A stretch of 53,942 bases of DNA from Phycisphaerales bacterium (GTDB taxonomy: Bacteria > Planctomycetota > Phycisphaerae > Tepidisphaerales > Tepidisphaeraceae): the NCBI GenBank assembly GCA_028291615.1, contig JAQGHM010000359.1, positions 1 through 53,942 of the forward strand, read 5' to 3'. Below the pieces are notes generated by a model that saw only the letters and a program-made list of their open reading frames with translations, was not told the DNA's origin and did not search any database. Position 1 is the first letter of the stretch. Every line of letters starts with the position of its first letter. Of this stretch, positions 1-8,221 are shown one piece after another. The position numbers were made by a program, and so were the translations under genes.

Positions 1-501
1 ACCGGCATGAAGGTGCAGGTCGGCGGGGGCATTCGCGCGGCTGAAGATATTCAAACGCTGCTGGAAGTCGGCGCGAGCCGGGTCGTGCTCGGCACCAAGG
101 CGATGGAAGACTGGGCGTGGTTTGAGAGCCAGGTAAACGACCCGCAATTCGCCAACCGGCTGGTGCTGGCGGTGGACGCCAAAGAGGGCGTGGTCGCCGT
201 GAAGGGGTGGATGGAATCTTCGGGAAAACTAGCGGTGGATGTCGCGCGGCAGGTCAGCAATTGGCCGCTGGGCGCGATCCTGTACACCGACGTCGCCAAG
301 GACGGAATGATGACCGGCCCGAACTACGAGCAGACAAATCGGCTGGTGGAGGCGGGCCGCGTGCCGGTAATCGCCTCCGGCGGCGTCGGGACGATCGAGC
401 ACGTGCGCCTGGCGAAGGAGACGGGCGCGTGGGGCTGCATCATCGGGCGCAGCCTATACGAAGGCGCGGTCGATCTCCGCGAAGCGATTCGGGTCGGTTG
501 A
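1..501 (+). CDS. hisA: HisA, phosphoribosylformimino-AICAR-P isomerase (5' truncated)
   Basis: This is the C-terminal two thirds of the (beta/alpha)8-barrel isomerase of histidine biosynthesis. It opens the ring of N'-(5'-phosphoribosyl)formimino-AICAR ribotide by an Amadori rearrangement in the cytoplasm. The frame is open from base 1, so the start lies outside the window. Visible signatures are the VGGGIR phosphate-binding strand, GASRVVLGT, LAVDAKEG, the TDVAKDGM segment carrying the general-acid Asp, and the second phosphate-binding strand ASGGVG followed by GCIIGRSLYEG. HisF is similar in fold, but the LYTDVAKDGMMTGPN stretch favours HisA. The gene ends 10 bases before the stop of a convergent small gene. 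Confidence 0.93.
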   Translation, partial: TGMKVQVGGGIRAAEDIQTLLEVGASRVVLGTKAMEDWAWFESQVNDPQFANRLVLAVDAKEGVVAVKGWMESSGKLAVDVARQVSNWPLGAILYTDVAKDGMMTGPNYEQTNRLVEAGRVPVIASGGVGTIEHVRLAKETGAWGCIIGRSLYEGAVDLREAIRVG

Positions 502-511
502 ACCAGTGAGG

Positions 512-757
512 TTACCGCGCCGCCGTGCGCTGGCCGCGTTTTTTTCCGCCGGGGCGCGTGGCGGGGCGGTCTTCTCCCGTCAACGGGGTTTCGCCGGGGA
601 AGCGGCCTTGGCTGCGCTGCTTCTCGCCGGCACCGGTGCGAGGCGAGCGGCCGCCGACTTTGGGAACGTTGTTGGCTCGCTCGGCAGCGTTGCTCCTGGC
701 GGTGGCTTTGCCCTTGCGCGGCGAACGTTTTTCCGAACTCGCTTTTTTCTCGGACAT
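512..757 (-). CDS. Small Lys/Arg-rich basic protein, function unknown
   Basis: This 81-residue ORF starts MSEKKASSEK and is very rich in Lys, Arg, Gly and Pro, with no hydrophobic stretch, so it is probably disordered. I prefer the ATG at 757 to the longer frame (826) because a clear ribosome site, AAAGGAG, sits 6-7 bases before it. The composition recalls small nucleic-acid-binding proteins, but I see no recognisable domain, so a DNA or RNA role is only a guess. It lies between the convergent end of hisA and a co-directional transporter gene. A plus-strand ORF covers the same bases but has no ribosome site. Confidence 0.6.
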   Translation of the reverse strand: MSEKKASSEKRSPRKGKATARSNAAERANNVPKVGGRSPRTGAGEKQRSQGRFPGETPLTGEDRPATRPGGKKRGQRTAAR

Positions 758-832
758 TTCCGACTCCTTTCGCTCGATCGGCAATTTAGCCGGGGCGGGT
801 GCGAAGCGGGGAGTAGGAAAATCCAAACTGAA

Positions 833-1813
833 TCAATGAAACCACGGCACCGTCCGCAACACGATCAACCAACCCGTAATCGTCACGCACGAGCAGACGG
901 TGGTCCAGAAGACGCAATCTGCAGCCAGCTCAGCGTCGCCACCGATCTCCAAAGTCAACAGCAACGTGTTGACCGCGGTCGGCACGCTGGCGGTCAGCAC
1001 CAGCAACTCGGCGGGCCAAGGCCACAGGTCGATCGGTTGGTAGCCTGTCTTGTGCAGCAGGAAAAGCAAGCCAGCCATCTGCAACGGCCCGAAGATCAGC
1101 CGCAGGATCAGCACCAAGCCGACTGGTTTCCATCTCGGCCATCTTGGGTTGGTGGCAAGCTGCGCGCCCAGCGTGATGAGCGCGATCGGGACCAGACCGT
1201 CTGAAAGATAGTGGCTGGTCTTGCTGATCGCGATCGGGAGGTGATGGCCGGTTTTGAGCCACCATTGCGCGAGGATGCCCGCGGCCAAACCCGGCAGGAT
1301 GGGCAGGCGGAGGAGCATGGCCAGTCCTTTGCCCACACCGCCGTGGTGGGCGGTGGCGGCGATCGCCATGCCGATCGTGAAGGTCAGCAGGTTGACCGCC
1401 ATCATGACGAAGGCTTGCACGGCCGCGCCGTTATGCTCGCCCGAGCGGGCGGGATAGGCGAGTTGGGCGAGCGGGAGACCGTAGTTGCCGCTATTGTAGA
1501 ACATGACCGCCAGCGCGATCGCGGCCAGGGTGTTGCGGGAGATCTTCAGCGCCCGCCCGATCCCCCAGATGATCAGGCCCAGCGTGCAAATCTGCAGGAC
1601 GGTGATACCGAAGATGCCGACCATCTCCTCCCATTTCAGTTGGCTGGTGCTGACGTATTCGAAGACGTAGACCGGCACGAAGAGGTAGATGTTGAGCTTG
1701 CCGAGTGTGGCGACGTCGATCCGCAGCTTCCAGCGCATGACGGCGCCGATCAGCACCATCAGCAGGATCGGCGCGAGGATCGTGAGCAGGACGTCGGCGA
1801 CCAGTTGCAACAT
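833..1813 (-). CDS. AEC family transporter (auxin efflux carrier superfamily)
   Basis: This 326-residue, strongly hydrophobic protein has about 10 predicted membrane helices in two halves with a central hydrophilic break, as in the AEC/BASS fold. Family-like segments are the N-terminal LAPILLMVLIGAVMRW, the FYNSGNYGLPLAQLAY stretch (broken helix with NxGxxGxP), and the second-half SDGLVPIALITLGAQLA. AEC members export small carboxylates or similar anions across the inner membrane; the substrate cannot be read from sequence. It is divergently arranged with the large membrane/GH10 gene across a 150-base spacer that holds a short palindromic repeat. Confidence 0.9.
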   Translation of the reverse strand: MLQLVADVLLTILAPILLMVLIGAVMRWKLRIDVATLGKLNIYLFVPVYVFEYVSTSQLKWEEMVGIFGITVLQICTLGLIIWGIGRALKISRNTLAAIALAVMFYNSGNYGLPLAQLAYPARSGEHNGAAVQAFVMMAVNLLTFTIGMAIAATAHHGGVGKGLAMLLRLPILPGLAAGILAQWWLKTGHHLPIAISKTSHYLSDGLVPIALITLGAQLATNPRWPRWKPVGLVLILRLIFGPLQMAGLLFLLHKTGYQPIDLWPWPAELLVLTASVPTAVNTLLLTLEIGGDAELAADCVFWTTVCSCVTITGWLIVLRTVPWFH

Positions 1814-1904
1814 GAATGTGGGACGGGATGATAATGGATGAGGCTGGCGAAGACAGCCGGGGATTGGAATTAACGCCGTGTGCCGTCGTTGGGTATACAG
1901 GCGA

Positions 1905-1929
1905 GACAGAGGAGAGTAGCTGTCCCACC
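1905..1929. repeat. Short palindromic intergenic repeat, element A, copy 1
   Basis: Arms GACAG (1905-1909) and CTGTC (1920-1924) are followed by CCACC. By hand alignment about 19 of 25 positions match the copy at 8177-8201. It lies in the spacer between two divergent genes. Confidence 0.5.
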
Positions 1930-1964
1930 GGGGGAACGCGGAAGTCGAGACGAGGAAAGCACGT

Positions 1965-4900
1965 ATGACCGGCCTGAAGGCAAGTAACGCAATCGATACC
2001 GGGCCGATGCCCGCGCCGTGGACCTGGGGGCGGGCGGTGCGCTGGGTGCTGGGGCTTGAGCTGATCTTCGTCCTGGCGCTGGCGCAGGTGATGTTCGCGG
2101 GGTATCGGCTTGGGGTGGGGAACCAGTCGATCCAGATCCCGTTTCTGAAACATTGGATGGATCCGCGCCTTTACGCGAACGATCCGATGGTGAAACAGAC
2201 GCTGGCGGACTACCCAAGCTTTTTCTTCCGCCTGCTGGCGACGGTGGTGACTGAGCAGAACCTTTACTCAGCCTATTTTTGGCTGCACGTGGCGACATCG
2301 GCGGCGGTGCTGGCGACGGCGTATTTCCTGGGGCGGGCTATCTTCAAGGATCGGGCGAGCGGGGTGGTTTTGGCGCTGCTGATGCTGGCGGGGCATCATA
2401 AGGCGCTGGCTGGCGATGATTTATATTCGGTAGGGTTTACGCACACCTGGGCGGTCTTTCCGCTGGCGCTTTGGGCGCTCACGCTGCTCTATAAGGAGTG
2501 GTATTGGGCGGCGTTTGCGCTCGTGGGGATCATCTTTAACCTCCACGCGCTGACGGCCGGGTATCTGCTGGCGATGTTTCTGACCTGGGCTTTGGTGGAT
2601 TACCGGCAGCCGGGTTGGCGGTGGCGGCTGGTGGGGATGCTTGGGCTATTTGCGCTGCTGGCGTCGCCGACGATGCTGGACATGGTTCGGCACCGGCAGC
2701 ACTTCGGGGCGGAGTGGCTGGAGCGCACGCGGGTGCGGTCGGCGGATCATAGTTTTGCGTCAAGCTGGTGGACGACGGGGGCGCGCGACATTCCACGTTT
2801 CGTGCTGCTGGTGGGGTTGGCGGCGGTGTCGATTTCGTTTGCCGCGCCGGGGCGGAGCCAACGGAAGAGCCTGTTGATGGCGGCGGGGGTGGGTGGGTTG
2901 TTTTTGCTCGGGTTCGTCTTCAGCGATGTCTGGCCGGTGGCGACGGTGGTGCGGGCGCAGTTGTTCCGCAGCTCGCGGTTGCTGGTGGTGCTGATGCTGG
3001 CGCACATCGGGTATGGCGTCGTCTGCGCCTGGCGGCTTGCGCTACTGGCGTGGTCGTCGGAACGCCGGCAGGAGGCATGGCGCGGCAGTTCCGACGAGCC
3101 GGTAGTGGCGGATATCGAAAATGACGCACCCATCGGTCTGGCGGCCCGGTTGGCCGAAGTACTGCTCGCAACGGCCCTGTTCGTCTGCCTGGCGATACCG
3201 GGGCTGACAGCGCTGGAGCCGTGGCTGCTGCTGGCCGCGCTAGCGGTGGCGCTTGTGAACGGGCGCCTGGGATTGGGGCAGGCGGTAGTCGCGGGACTGA
3301 CACTGCTGGTAGTAGCAGCGGCCTGGCGAACAATCGATTACGACATCCCCGGCATCGACGGCGCATTATCGCTGGAAGTCGCGCGGCAGGGGTTGCGCGA
3401 GGCGGGGCGATGGTTGTGGCTCGCCTTGGGAGTCGGCGCGGTGGCGTGGGTGATGTTGCGTGTGCCGGTCGGACCGCGCGTGCGCTTGTGCGCCGCGGTG
3501 GCGGTTTGTTACGCATGTGTCCTACTGAGCCTGCACGGTCGGCGCTGGCTGGCGGGGGTTGACGCTCCGGCGCAGGACCCGTGGGTGCAGGTGCAGTTGT
3601 GGGCGGAGCGTTCGACGCCTCGGGAGGCGCTGTTCATGACCCCGCCAGAGCAGGGGGGGTTCCGGATTTACTCGGATCGTTCGGTGGTTTGCGAGTGGCG
3701 CGACGGCACGCAGCTTTACTTCAGCGCGGACTTCGCGAAAGACTGGTGGGACAAACTGACGACGCTGCGCCCCGTGTCATATGACGCGAAGGGCACCAGG
3801 GAACTGATGCAGGGGAAGACGCTGCAGCGGATGAGCGACCGCGAGATCATGAAGCTGGCCAAGGATTACGGGGCGAGCTACGTGGTGTTGCCGGCGGGGC
3901 AGAATCGGGAATTGAATCGGAAATTCAGCAACGGGGCGTGGGCGGTTTACGAGCCGCGCATCCTGGATGCGCAAGACGCATTTATTGAAAACGTGGCGTT
4001 GCCGAACATCGAGAAATACCGAAAGAGCAACGCGCGGCTGGAACTGAGCGATCTCGACGGGCGCACGCTGACCCAGGGTACGTACGAGGTCACACAGACG
4101 CGGCAGGCATTCGGGTTTGGCATATCGATGCCGTTCTTTCAGGAGCCGGTAGGCGACCCGGGTCAGGACTTCGAGCCGCCGCCGGTCACCGCGAAGCAGT
4201 TGGCCATGGTTAAGGGCGTATTCAATTACTCGGTGATCCCATTTTCGGCGAAGTGGCAGCGTCTGGAGCCGGTGGAGGGAGAGCGGCATTACGAAGAGCT
4301 GGATAAATACGTGGATTGGTGCGTGAAGAATGGAATTCGGATGGAGTTCCATTATTTAAGTGGGTTTACGCCGCGGTGGGTGCAATCGAAGAATCGCGAG
4401 GAGCAGAAGGAAGCGTGGTTGCGACACTGCCGGCAGACGGTGGATCGTTACCACGACCGGATCAAGTACTGGCAGGTGATCAACGACAGCCGCTTGACGA
4501 TGTGGGCGGGCGAGGCGTTCAAGGAAATCCGTCAGAAGTATCCGGACCTCAAGCTGGGAACGAGCAACTGCTCGCAGTTCTACTCGCCGTCAAGCGGCGC
4601 GCAGGGAATGCAGGTAACGCCGGGCATGATGCTGGGGTCGGCGGACATCGAGGAATTACAGGCCGAGGGGGTGAAGGTCGATTTCTTCTCGTCGCACGGG
4701 CACAAGCCGATGGGGGTCTGGCCGGACATGCGGACGGTGTACGACTGCCTGGACGGATTCGCGGCGTACGGCGTGAAGGTCCACGTGTCAGAAGCGACGC
4801 TCGACCTGGGATTAAAGATGGTCAGCCAGGTGAAGCAGGGGGAAACGTGGACACCGGAACTGGCGGCGGAGTTTTTCGAGAAGTATTACACGGTACTGTT

Positions 4901-5285
4901 CAGCCACCCGGCGATGGAGGCGATCAATTACTGGGATCTCAGCGCGTCGATTGTGCGGCCGATGGGCGGGCGCGGCGGGATGATGATCGGCGGGACCGGG
5001 CAGGCCGGGCTGCTGGACCCGAATAAGGACGACGCGCCGCGGCTGCTGTACTTGAAGCTAAGGGAACTGATCCAGGATCGTTGGATGACGCGGTTCAGCG
5101 ATAGGCTGTCGCGCGACGGGGCGCTGGCGTTCCGTGGTTTCCACGGGGATTACGAGATCACGGTGCGGACCCCGGCGGGCAAGGTGCTGAAGGGGACGTT
5201 TTCGGTGCAGCCGGATTCGGAGAATCGATTGCAATTGAAGCTGATCGAGCAAGGGGCGGGGGGCAGCGTCGCGAAGGGGGAATAA
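1965..5285 (+). CDS. Membrane GT-C-like protein fused to a GH10-like (xylanase-type) domain
   Basis: This 1106-residue protein has two parts. Residues about 25-535 hold many hydrophobic helices. The following soluble stretch (WVQVQLWAERSTP, ALFMTPPEQGGFR, SDRSVVCEW) resembles planctomycete GT-C-like DUF6798 membrane proteins. From about residue 700 a GH10-like barrel follows: FGFGISM, NYSVIPFSAKWQRLEP, DWCVKNGIRMEFHYLSGF.PRW, YWQVIND, FFSSHGH, HVSEATLDL, NYWDLS. The nucleophile is E943 in VSEATLD. The acid/base position, normally Glu in a DVVNE-like motif, is Asp (D841 in QVIND). GH10 enzymes cleave beta-1,4-xylan; membrane attachment and the changed residue make the true substrate uncertain. 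The start follows an AGGAAAG ribosome site. Confidence 0.82.
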   Translation: MTGLKASNAIDTGPMPAPWTWGRAVRWVLGLELIFVLALAQVMFAGYRLGVGNQSIQIPFLKHWMDPRLYANDPMVKQTLADYPSFFFRLLATVVTEQNLYSAYFWLHVATSAAVLATAYFLGRAIFKDRASGVVLALLMLAGHHKALAGDDLYSVGFTHTWAVFPLALWALTLLYKEWYWAAFALVGIIFNLHALTAGYLLAMFLTWALVDYRQPGWRWRLVGMLGLFALLASPTMLDMVRHRQHFGAEWLERTRVRSADHSFASSWWTTGARDIPRFVLLVGLAAVSISFAAPGRSQRKSLLMAAGVGGLFLLGFVFSDVWPVATVVRAQLFRSSRLLVVLMLAHIGYGVVCAWRLALLAWSSERRQEAWRGSSDEPVVADIENDAPIGLAARLAEVLLATALFVCLAIPGLTALEPWLLLAALAVALVNGRLGLGQAVVAGLTLLVVAAAWRTIDYDIPGIDGALSLEVARQGLREAGRWLWLALGVGAVAWVMLRVPVGPRVRLCAAVAVCYACVLLSLHGRRWLAGVDAPAQDPWVQVQLWAERSTPREALFMTPPEQGGFRIYSDRSVVCEWRDGTQLYFSADFAKDWWDKLTTLRPVSYDAKGTRELMQGKTLQRMSDREIMKLAKDYGASYVVLPAGQNRELNRKFSNGAWAVYEPRILDAQDAFIENVALPNIEKYRKSNARLELSDLDGRTLTQGTYEVTQTRQAFGFGISMPFFQEPVGDPGQDFEPPPVTAKQLAMVKGVFNYSVIPFSAKWQRLEPVEGERHYEELDKYVDWCVKNGIRMEFHYLSGFTPRWVQSKNREEQKEAWLRHCRQTVDRYHDRIKYWQVINDSRLTMWAGEAFKEIRQKYPDLKLGTSNCSQFYSPSSGAQGMQVTPGMMLGSADIEELQAEGVKVDFFSSHGHKPMGVWPDMRTVYDCLDGFAAYGVKVHVSEATLDLGLKMVSQVKQGETWTPELAAEFFEKYYTVLFSHPAMEAINYWDLSASIVRPMGGRGGMMIGGTGQAGLLDPNKDDAPRLLYLKLRELIQDRWMTRFSDRLSRDGALAFRGFHGDYEITVRTPAGKVLKGTFSVQPDSENRLQLKLIEQGAGGSVAKGE

Positions 5286-5380
5286 GCTGTGGGGACGATT
5301 TACAAAGCCGTTACGTGACGCGCACGGGAACTTCCGTCGTACCGCTGCGTCAAACCCCGGAGCAAACACTGGAGGTTCTT

Positions 5381-6511
5381 ATGCGGCTTGGTATTGGATC
5401 GTTCATCGTTGCAATGATGATTTTGGCGGGATCGTTCTGCCGGGCCGCTGAGGCGCCTGCGGCGGAGAAGCCGCGGATCGACATCGTCTTCTGCATCGAC
5501 TGTTCCGGTTCGATGGGGCCGGTGATTGAGACGGCCAAGCAGAAGGTCTGGGCGATCGTGAACCAGGTGGCGCGAGCGAAGCCTTCGCCGGAACTGCGGA
5601 TCGGGTTGATCGGGTATGGAAACGCGTTGGGGCCGTTTCGGACGTTTGCGTTGAGCAACGATCTAGACGAGGTGTACAAGAACCTGCTGCCGTTCGACGA
5701 TCGGCTTGGCGGGGATGAGTTTGTCGGGCTGGCGATCCACAAGGCGACGACGGAGATGAAGTGGGCGGAGGGGAAGCAGGTGATGAAGGTGATTTACGTG
5801 GTGGGGAACGAGACGGCGCACCAGGGGCCGGCGGAATTCGACTACACGAAGACCGCGCCGGCGGCGATCGCCAAGGGGATCGTGGTGAACGCGATCTACT
5901 GCGGCGACTACGACTACGCGACCGCGCCGCCGACGTGGAAGGAATTTGCGAAGCTCGCGGATGGGTCGTACATGGAAATCGCGGGGCAGGGGGGCGCGGT
6001 GGTGGTGGCGACGCCGTTCGATCAGGAGTTGACGGAATTGTCGGGAAAGCTGAATACGACTTACGTGGGATATGGCGCGCAGCGCGGGACGAAGGTCGCG
6101 CAGCAGCTTGCGAATGACCAGCAGGCGGCGAAATACAACCTGTCGAGCGCGGCGGACCGGGCGGGGTCAAAGGCGTCGAGTCAGTATTACAATGCGACTT
6201 GGGATCTGATCGACGCAGCGAAAAGCGACAAGAACTTCGATCTGAAAAAGCTGAAGGACGAGGAGTTGCCGGAGGAGATGCGCAAGATGACGCCCGACGA
6301 GCGGACGGCGTACCTGGCGAAGAAATCGAACGAGCGCGACGAGATCGCCGAGCAGATCAAGGGTTTGTCGGTCAAGCGCGATGCGTTCATCAAGGAGGAA
6401 GTGCAGAAGAAGGGCCTGGACTCGAACAAAGGATTCGACCAGGCGGTGCGGAAGTCGATCACCGAGCAGGCGGCGAAGAACGGGTTTGAGTTTGAGAAGG
6501 AGGGGAAGTAG
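5381..6511 (+). CDS. Exported von Willebrand factor A domain protein
   Basis: This 376-residue protein begins with a signal peptide (MRLGIGSFIVAMMILAG.., likely cleaved near the AAEAPAAE segment). A vWA domain follows directly: IDIVFCIDCSGSM carries the metal-ion-dependent adhesion site D-x-S-x-S (D40, S42, S44). The C-terminal 130 residues are Lys/Glu-rich and helical (KKLKDEELPEEM, ERDEIAEQIKGL), perhaps coiled coil. The ATG at 5381 is chosen over the longer frame because GGAGG lies 6 bases upstream and the signal peptide starts there. It follows the GH10-like gene by 95 bases on the same strand. vWA domains bind protein partners; the partner is unknown. Confidence 0.88.
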   Translation: MRLGIGSFIVAMMILAGSFCRAAEAPAAEKPRIDIVFCIDCSGSMGPVIETAKQKVWAIVNQVARAKPSPELRIGLIGYGNALGPFRTFALSNDLDEVYKNLLPFDDRLGGDEFVGLAIHKATTEMKWAEGKQVMKVIYVVGNETAHQGPAEFDYTKTAPAAIAKGIVVNAIYCGDYDYATAPPTWKEFAKLADGSYMEIAGQGGAVVVATPFDQELTELSGKLNTTYVGYGAQRGTKVAQQLANDQQAAKYNLSSAADRAGSKASSQYYNATWDLIDAAKSDKNFDLKKLKDEELPEEMRKMTPDERTAYLAKKSNERDEIAEQIKGLSVKRDAFIKEEVQKKGLDSNKGFDQAVRKSITEQAAKNGFEFEKEGK

Positions 6512-6521
6512 CAGCGAGCTG

Positions 6522-6542
6522 GCACGGGCATACTGCTCGTGC
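6522..6542. repeat. Stem-loop GCACGGGCA / TGCTCGTGC
   Basis: Nine-base arms (one G-T pair) around a TAC loop lie 10 bases after the vWA stop. No T-run follows, so this is not a standard terminator. The arm sequence recurs in the terminator stem at 13438-13471. Confidence 0.5.
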
Positions 6543-6549
6543 GAAGGGA

Positions 6550-6798
6550 TTACGAAGTTCGTCCAGCGCCGGGCTTGTCAAAGAACGAGCTCGGCGCTTT
6601 CGAACGGCGCCGTGCAAGGGGCCAAAGCGCATAACAAACGAGGAACGCGGCGACCCCTCCGCTAATGATGCCCGCCCAAGCGGCTCCACTGCCAAGGTGC
6701 CCCCTGACGCCTTCTGTGATGAGACCGAATACGATCAAGATCCCTGACATCTCAAGGCTCGAACGAACTCGCCGCGTCATGGGTCTTGCGCTCATCAT
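6550..6798 (-). CDS. Possible small membrane protein, unknown
   Basis: This weak ORF of up to 82 residues has two hydrophobic stretches (SGILIVFGLIT and GIISGGVAAFLVCYALWPLA) between basic ends, the pattern of a small two-helix membrane protein. No ribosome site precedes either candidate ATG (6798 or 6780), and I recognise no family. It is the only plausible gene in the 6512-6936 stretch. Base composition here is less GC-rich than in neighbouring genes, so it may be non-coding. Confidence 0.35.
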   Translation of the reverse strand: MMSARPMTRRVRSSLEMSGILIVFGLITEGVRGHLGSGAAWAGIISGGVAAFLVCYALWPLARRRSKAPSSFFDKPGAGRTS

Positions 6799-6936
6799 GG
6801 TTCTTGCCGGATGGATACCTTAGCGAGTTGCGTCGCCAAAGCTAGAGGTTTCAGCCCACCCCCCGATACCAGGCCGATCCATTTGTGATGATGAACCGCG
6901 GGGTTACCATACGTGCGAAGGAACCCCGGGCGAACC

Positions 6937-8163
6937 ATGTGGAATCCGATCAGCGAGCAGGCGGTGATGGCGGACTTCTGGGCGCCGCGGCCTAACGGCG
7001 TGTGGCGGAAGGTGCTGACACCTCTGCGCAAGTTCTATTTGAAGAAGTTTTATGCGGTGAAGGAAGTAACAGTCGAAGGAGCGAAGCACCTCTCCGCCGT
7101 GCGCGAGGGGGATGGCGTGATGCTGACGCCCAATCATTCGCACGACAGCGATCCGCACGTAATGATGGAGGTGGCCAAGCGGCTGGAGCGGCAGTTTTAC
7201 TTCATGGCGGCGTGGCAGATATTCAAGGGGCATCGGGGGATCGATGGGTTCGTGCTGCAGCGGATGGGGGCGTTCAGCGTTGATCGCGAGGGATGCGACC
7301 GGCGGGCGATGCGGCAGGCAGTCGAGCTGATGACCACCGGGCGCTGGCTGGTGGTGTTTCCGGAGGGGGAGATTTATCACACCAATGAACGACTGACGCC
7401 TCTTCGCGAAGGCGTTGCGTTCATGGCGGGGACGGCGCAGAAGGATCTGGAAAAGGAGGGGAAGGGGCGAAAGGTCTGGATCGTGCCGACGGCGATTCGA
7501 TACAAGTATCTGGAAGATGTGACGCCGCAGCTTGAGGCGGCGATGGATGACCTCGAAGAGCGGATGAAGCTTAAGAGCGGGAAGGGTTCTCCGCTGGCCA
7601 AGCGAATCATGCGGTTCGGCGATGCGATGTTGACGATCAAGGAAAAGGAGCAGCTCGGCAAGGCGGGGGATGGGGAATTGGCGGGGCGGCTCAAGGCGCT
7701 GGTGACGGCGATCCTCGACCGGAACGAGACGAAGTGGATGCGCAAGACGCAATCGGATTGCAGCGTGTCGTTGCGGGTGAAGACCCTGCGGCAACAGTTG
7801 CTGGAGATCTGGTTCGACGAGGAGGTGGATGTGGGGCAGCGGGCAGAGGCGAAGGAGGGGCTGGACGACGTGCAGTTGGTGATGCAGCTTTACAGCTATC
7901 CCGGGGATTACGTGCTGGAGAATCCAAGCGTGGAGCGGATGGCGGAGACGATCGAGAAATTTGAAGAAGACGTGTACGGCGGGATCGTGCGGCCCAAGGG
8001 GGAGCGCGCGGCGCGGGTGGTGCTGGGGCGGCCGCTGGACGTGTCGACAGAGGCGAGCGGACTGCGGCCGCGCGCGGCGGCGACGGAACTGACGGGGAAG
8101 CTGGAGCGGACGATCAAGGAGCTGATGGGGGCGGGGAAGGCAGAAGCGAGTAGCGAGAAGTAA
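6937..8163 (+). CDS. PlsC-like 1-acyl-sn-glycerol-3-phosphate acyltransferase family protein
   Basis: The N-terminal half is an acyltransferase domain with the catalytic NHx4D motif (N66-H67, D72 in NHSHDSD) and the substrate-phosphate motif FPEG (141-144). The family transfers acyl groups to lysophosphatidate or similar acceptors at the inner membrane. The C-terminal half (about residues 200-408) is charged, helical and not recognised, making this longer than a typical 240-residue PlsC. I took the ATG at 6937; a GTG at 6913 is also possible, and the ribosome-like AAGGAA fits neither perfectly. The last codons (KAEASSEK) are written in a repeat that continues past the stop. Confidence 0.85.
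   Translation: MWNPISEQAVMADFWAPRPNGVWRKVLTPLRKFYLKKFYAVKEVTVEGAKHLSAVREGDGVMLTPNHSHDSDPHVMMEVAKRLERQFYFMAAWQIFKGHRGIDGFVLQRMGAFSVDREGCDRRAMRQAVELMTTGRWLVVFPEGEIYHTNERLTPLREGVAFMAGTAQKDLEKEGKGRKVWIVPTAIRYKYLEDVTPQLEAAMDDLEERMKLKSGKGSPLAKRIMRFGDAMLTIKEKEQLGKAGDGELAGRLKALVTAILDRNETKWMRKTQSDCSVSLRVKTLRQQLLEIWFDEEVDVGQRAEAKEGLDDVQLVMQLYSYPGDYVLENPSVERMAETIEKFEEDVYGGIVRPKGERAARVVLGRPLDVSTEASGLRPRAAATELTGKLERTIKELMGAGKAEASSEK
8144..8161 (+). repeat. Element B repeat (AGCGAGTAGCGAGAAGT type)
   Basis: This imperfect tandem of AGCGAG units is embedded in the last codons of the acyltransferase gene. Related copies lie at 15045-15060 and, on the other strand, 25913-25940. It is followed at 8162-8179 by three AAAGAC tandem units. 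Confidence 0.45.
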
Positions 8164-8176
8164 AGACAAAGACAAA

Positions 8177-8201
8177 GACAGACAAGAATGTCTGCCCCAC
8201 C
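8177..8201. repeat. Short palindromic intergenic repeat, element A, copy 2
   Basis: Arms CAGACA (8179-8184) and TGTCTG (8189-8194) enclose AGAA, followed by CCCCACC. It matches 22 of 25 positions with the copy at 25883-25907. It sits between the convergent acyltransferase and HD-GYP genes. Confidence 0.6.
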
Positions 8202-8221
8202 AGAAAGTGAGAAAGGGCGGA

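Noticed and set aside
525..839. Plus-strand ORF opposite the small basic protein
   Set aside because: It has no ribosome site and is opposite an ORF with a perfect one.
6904..8175. Minus-strand ORF of 423 residues opposite the acyltransferase
   Set aside because: It is His/Arg/Pro-rich antisense translation of a gene with NHx4D and FPEG motifs.
8162..8179. AAAGAC tandem as a CRISPR-like repeat
   Set aside because: Three 6-base units without spacers are a short tandem repeat, not an array.
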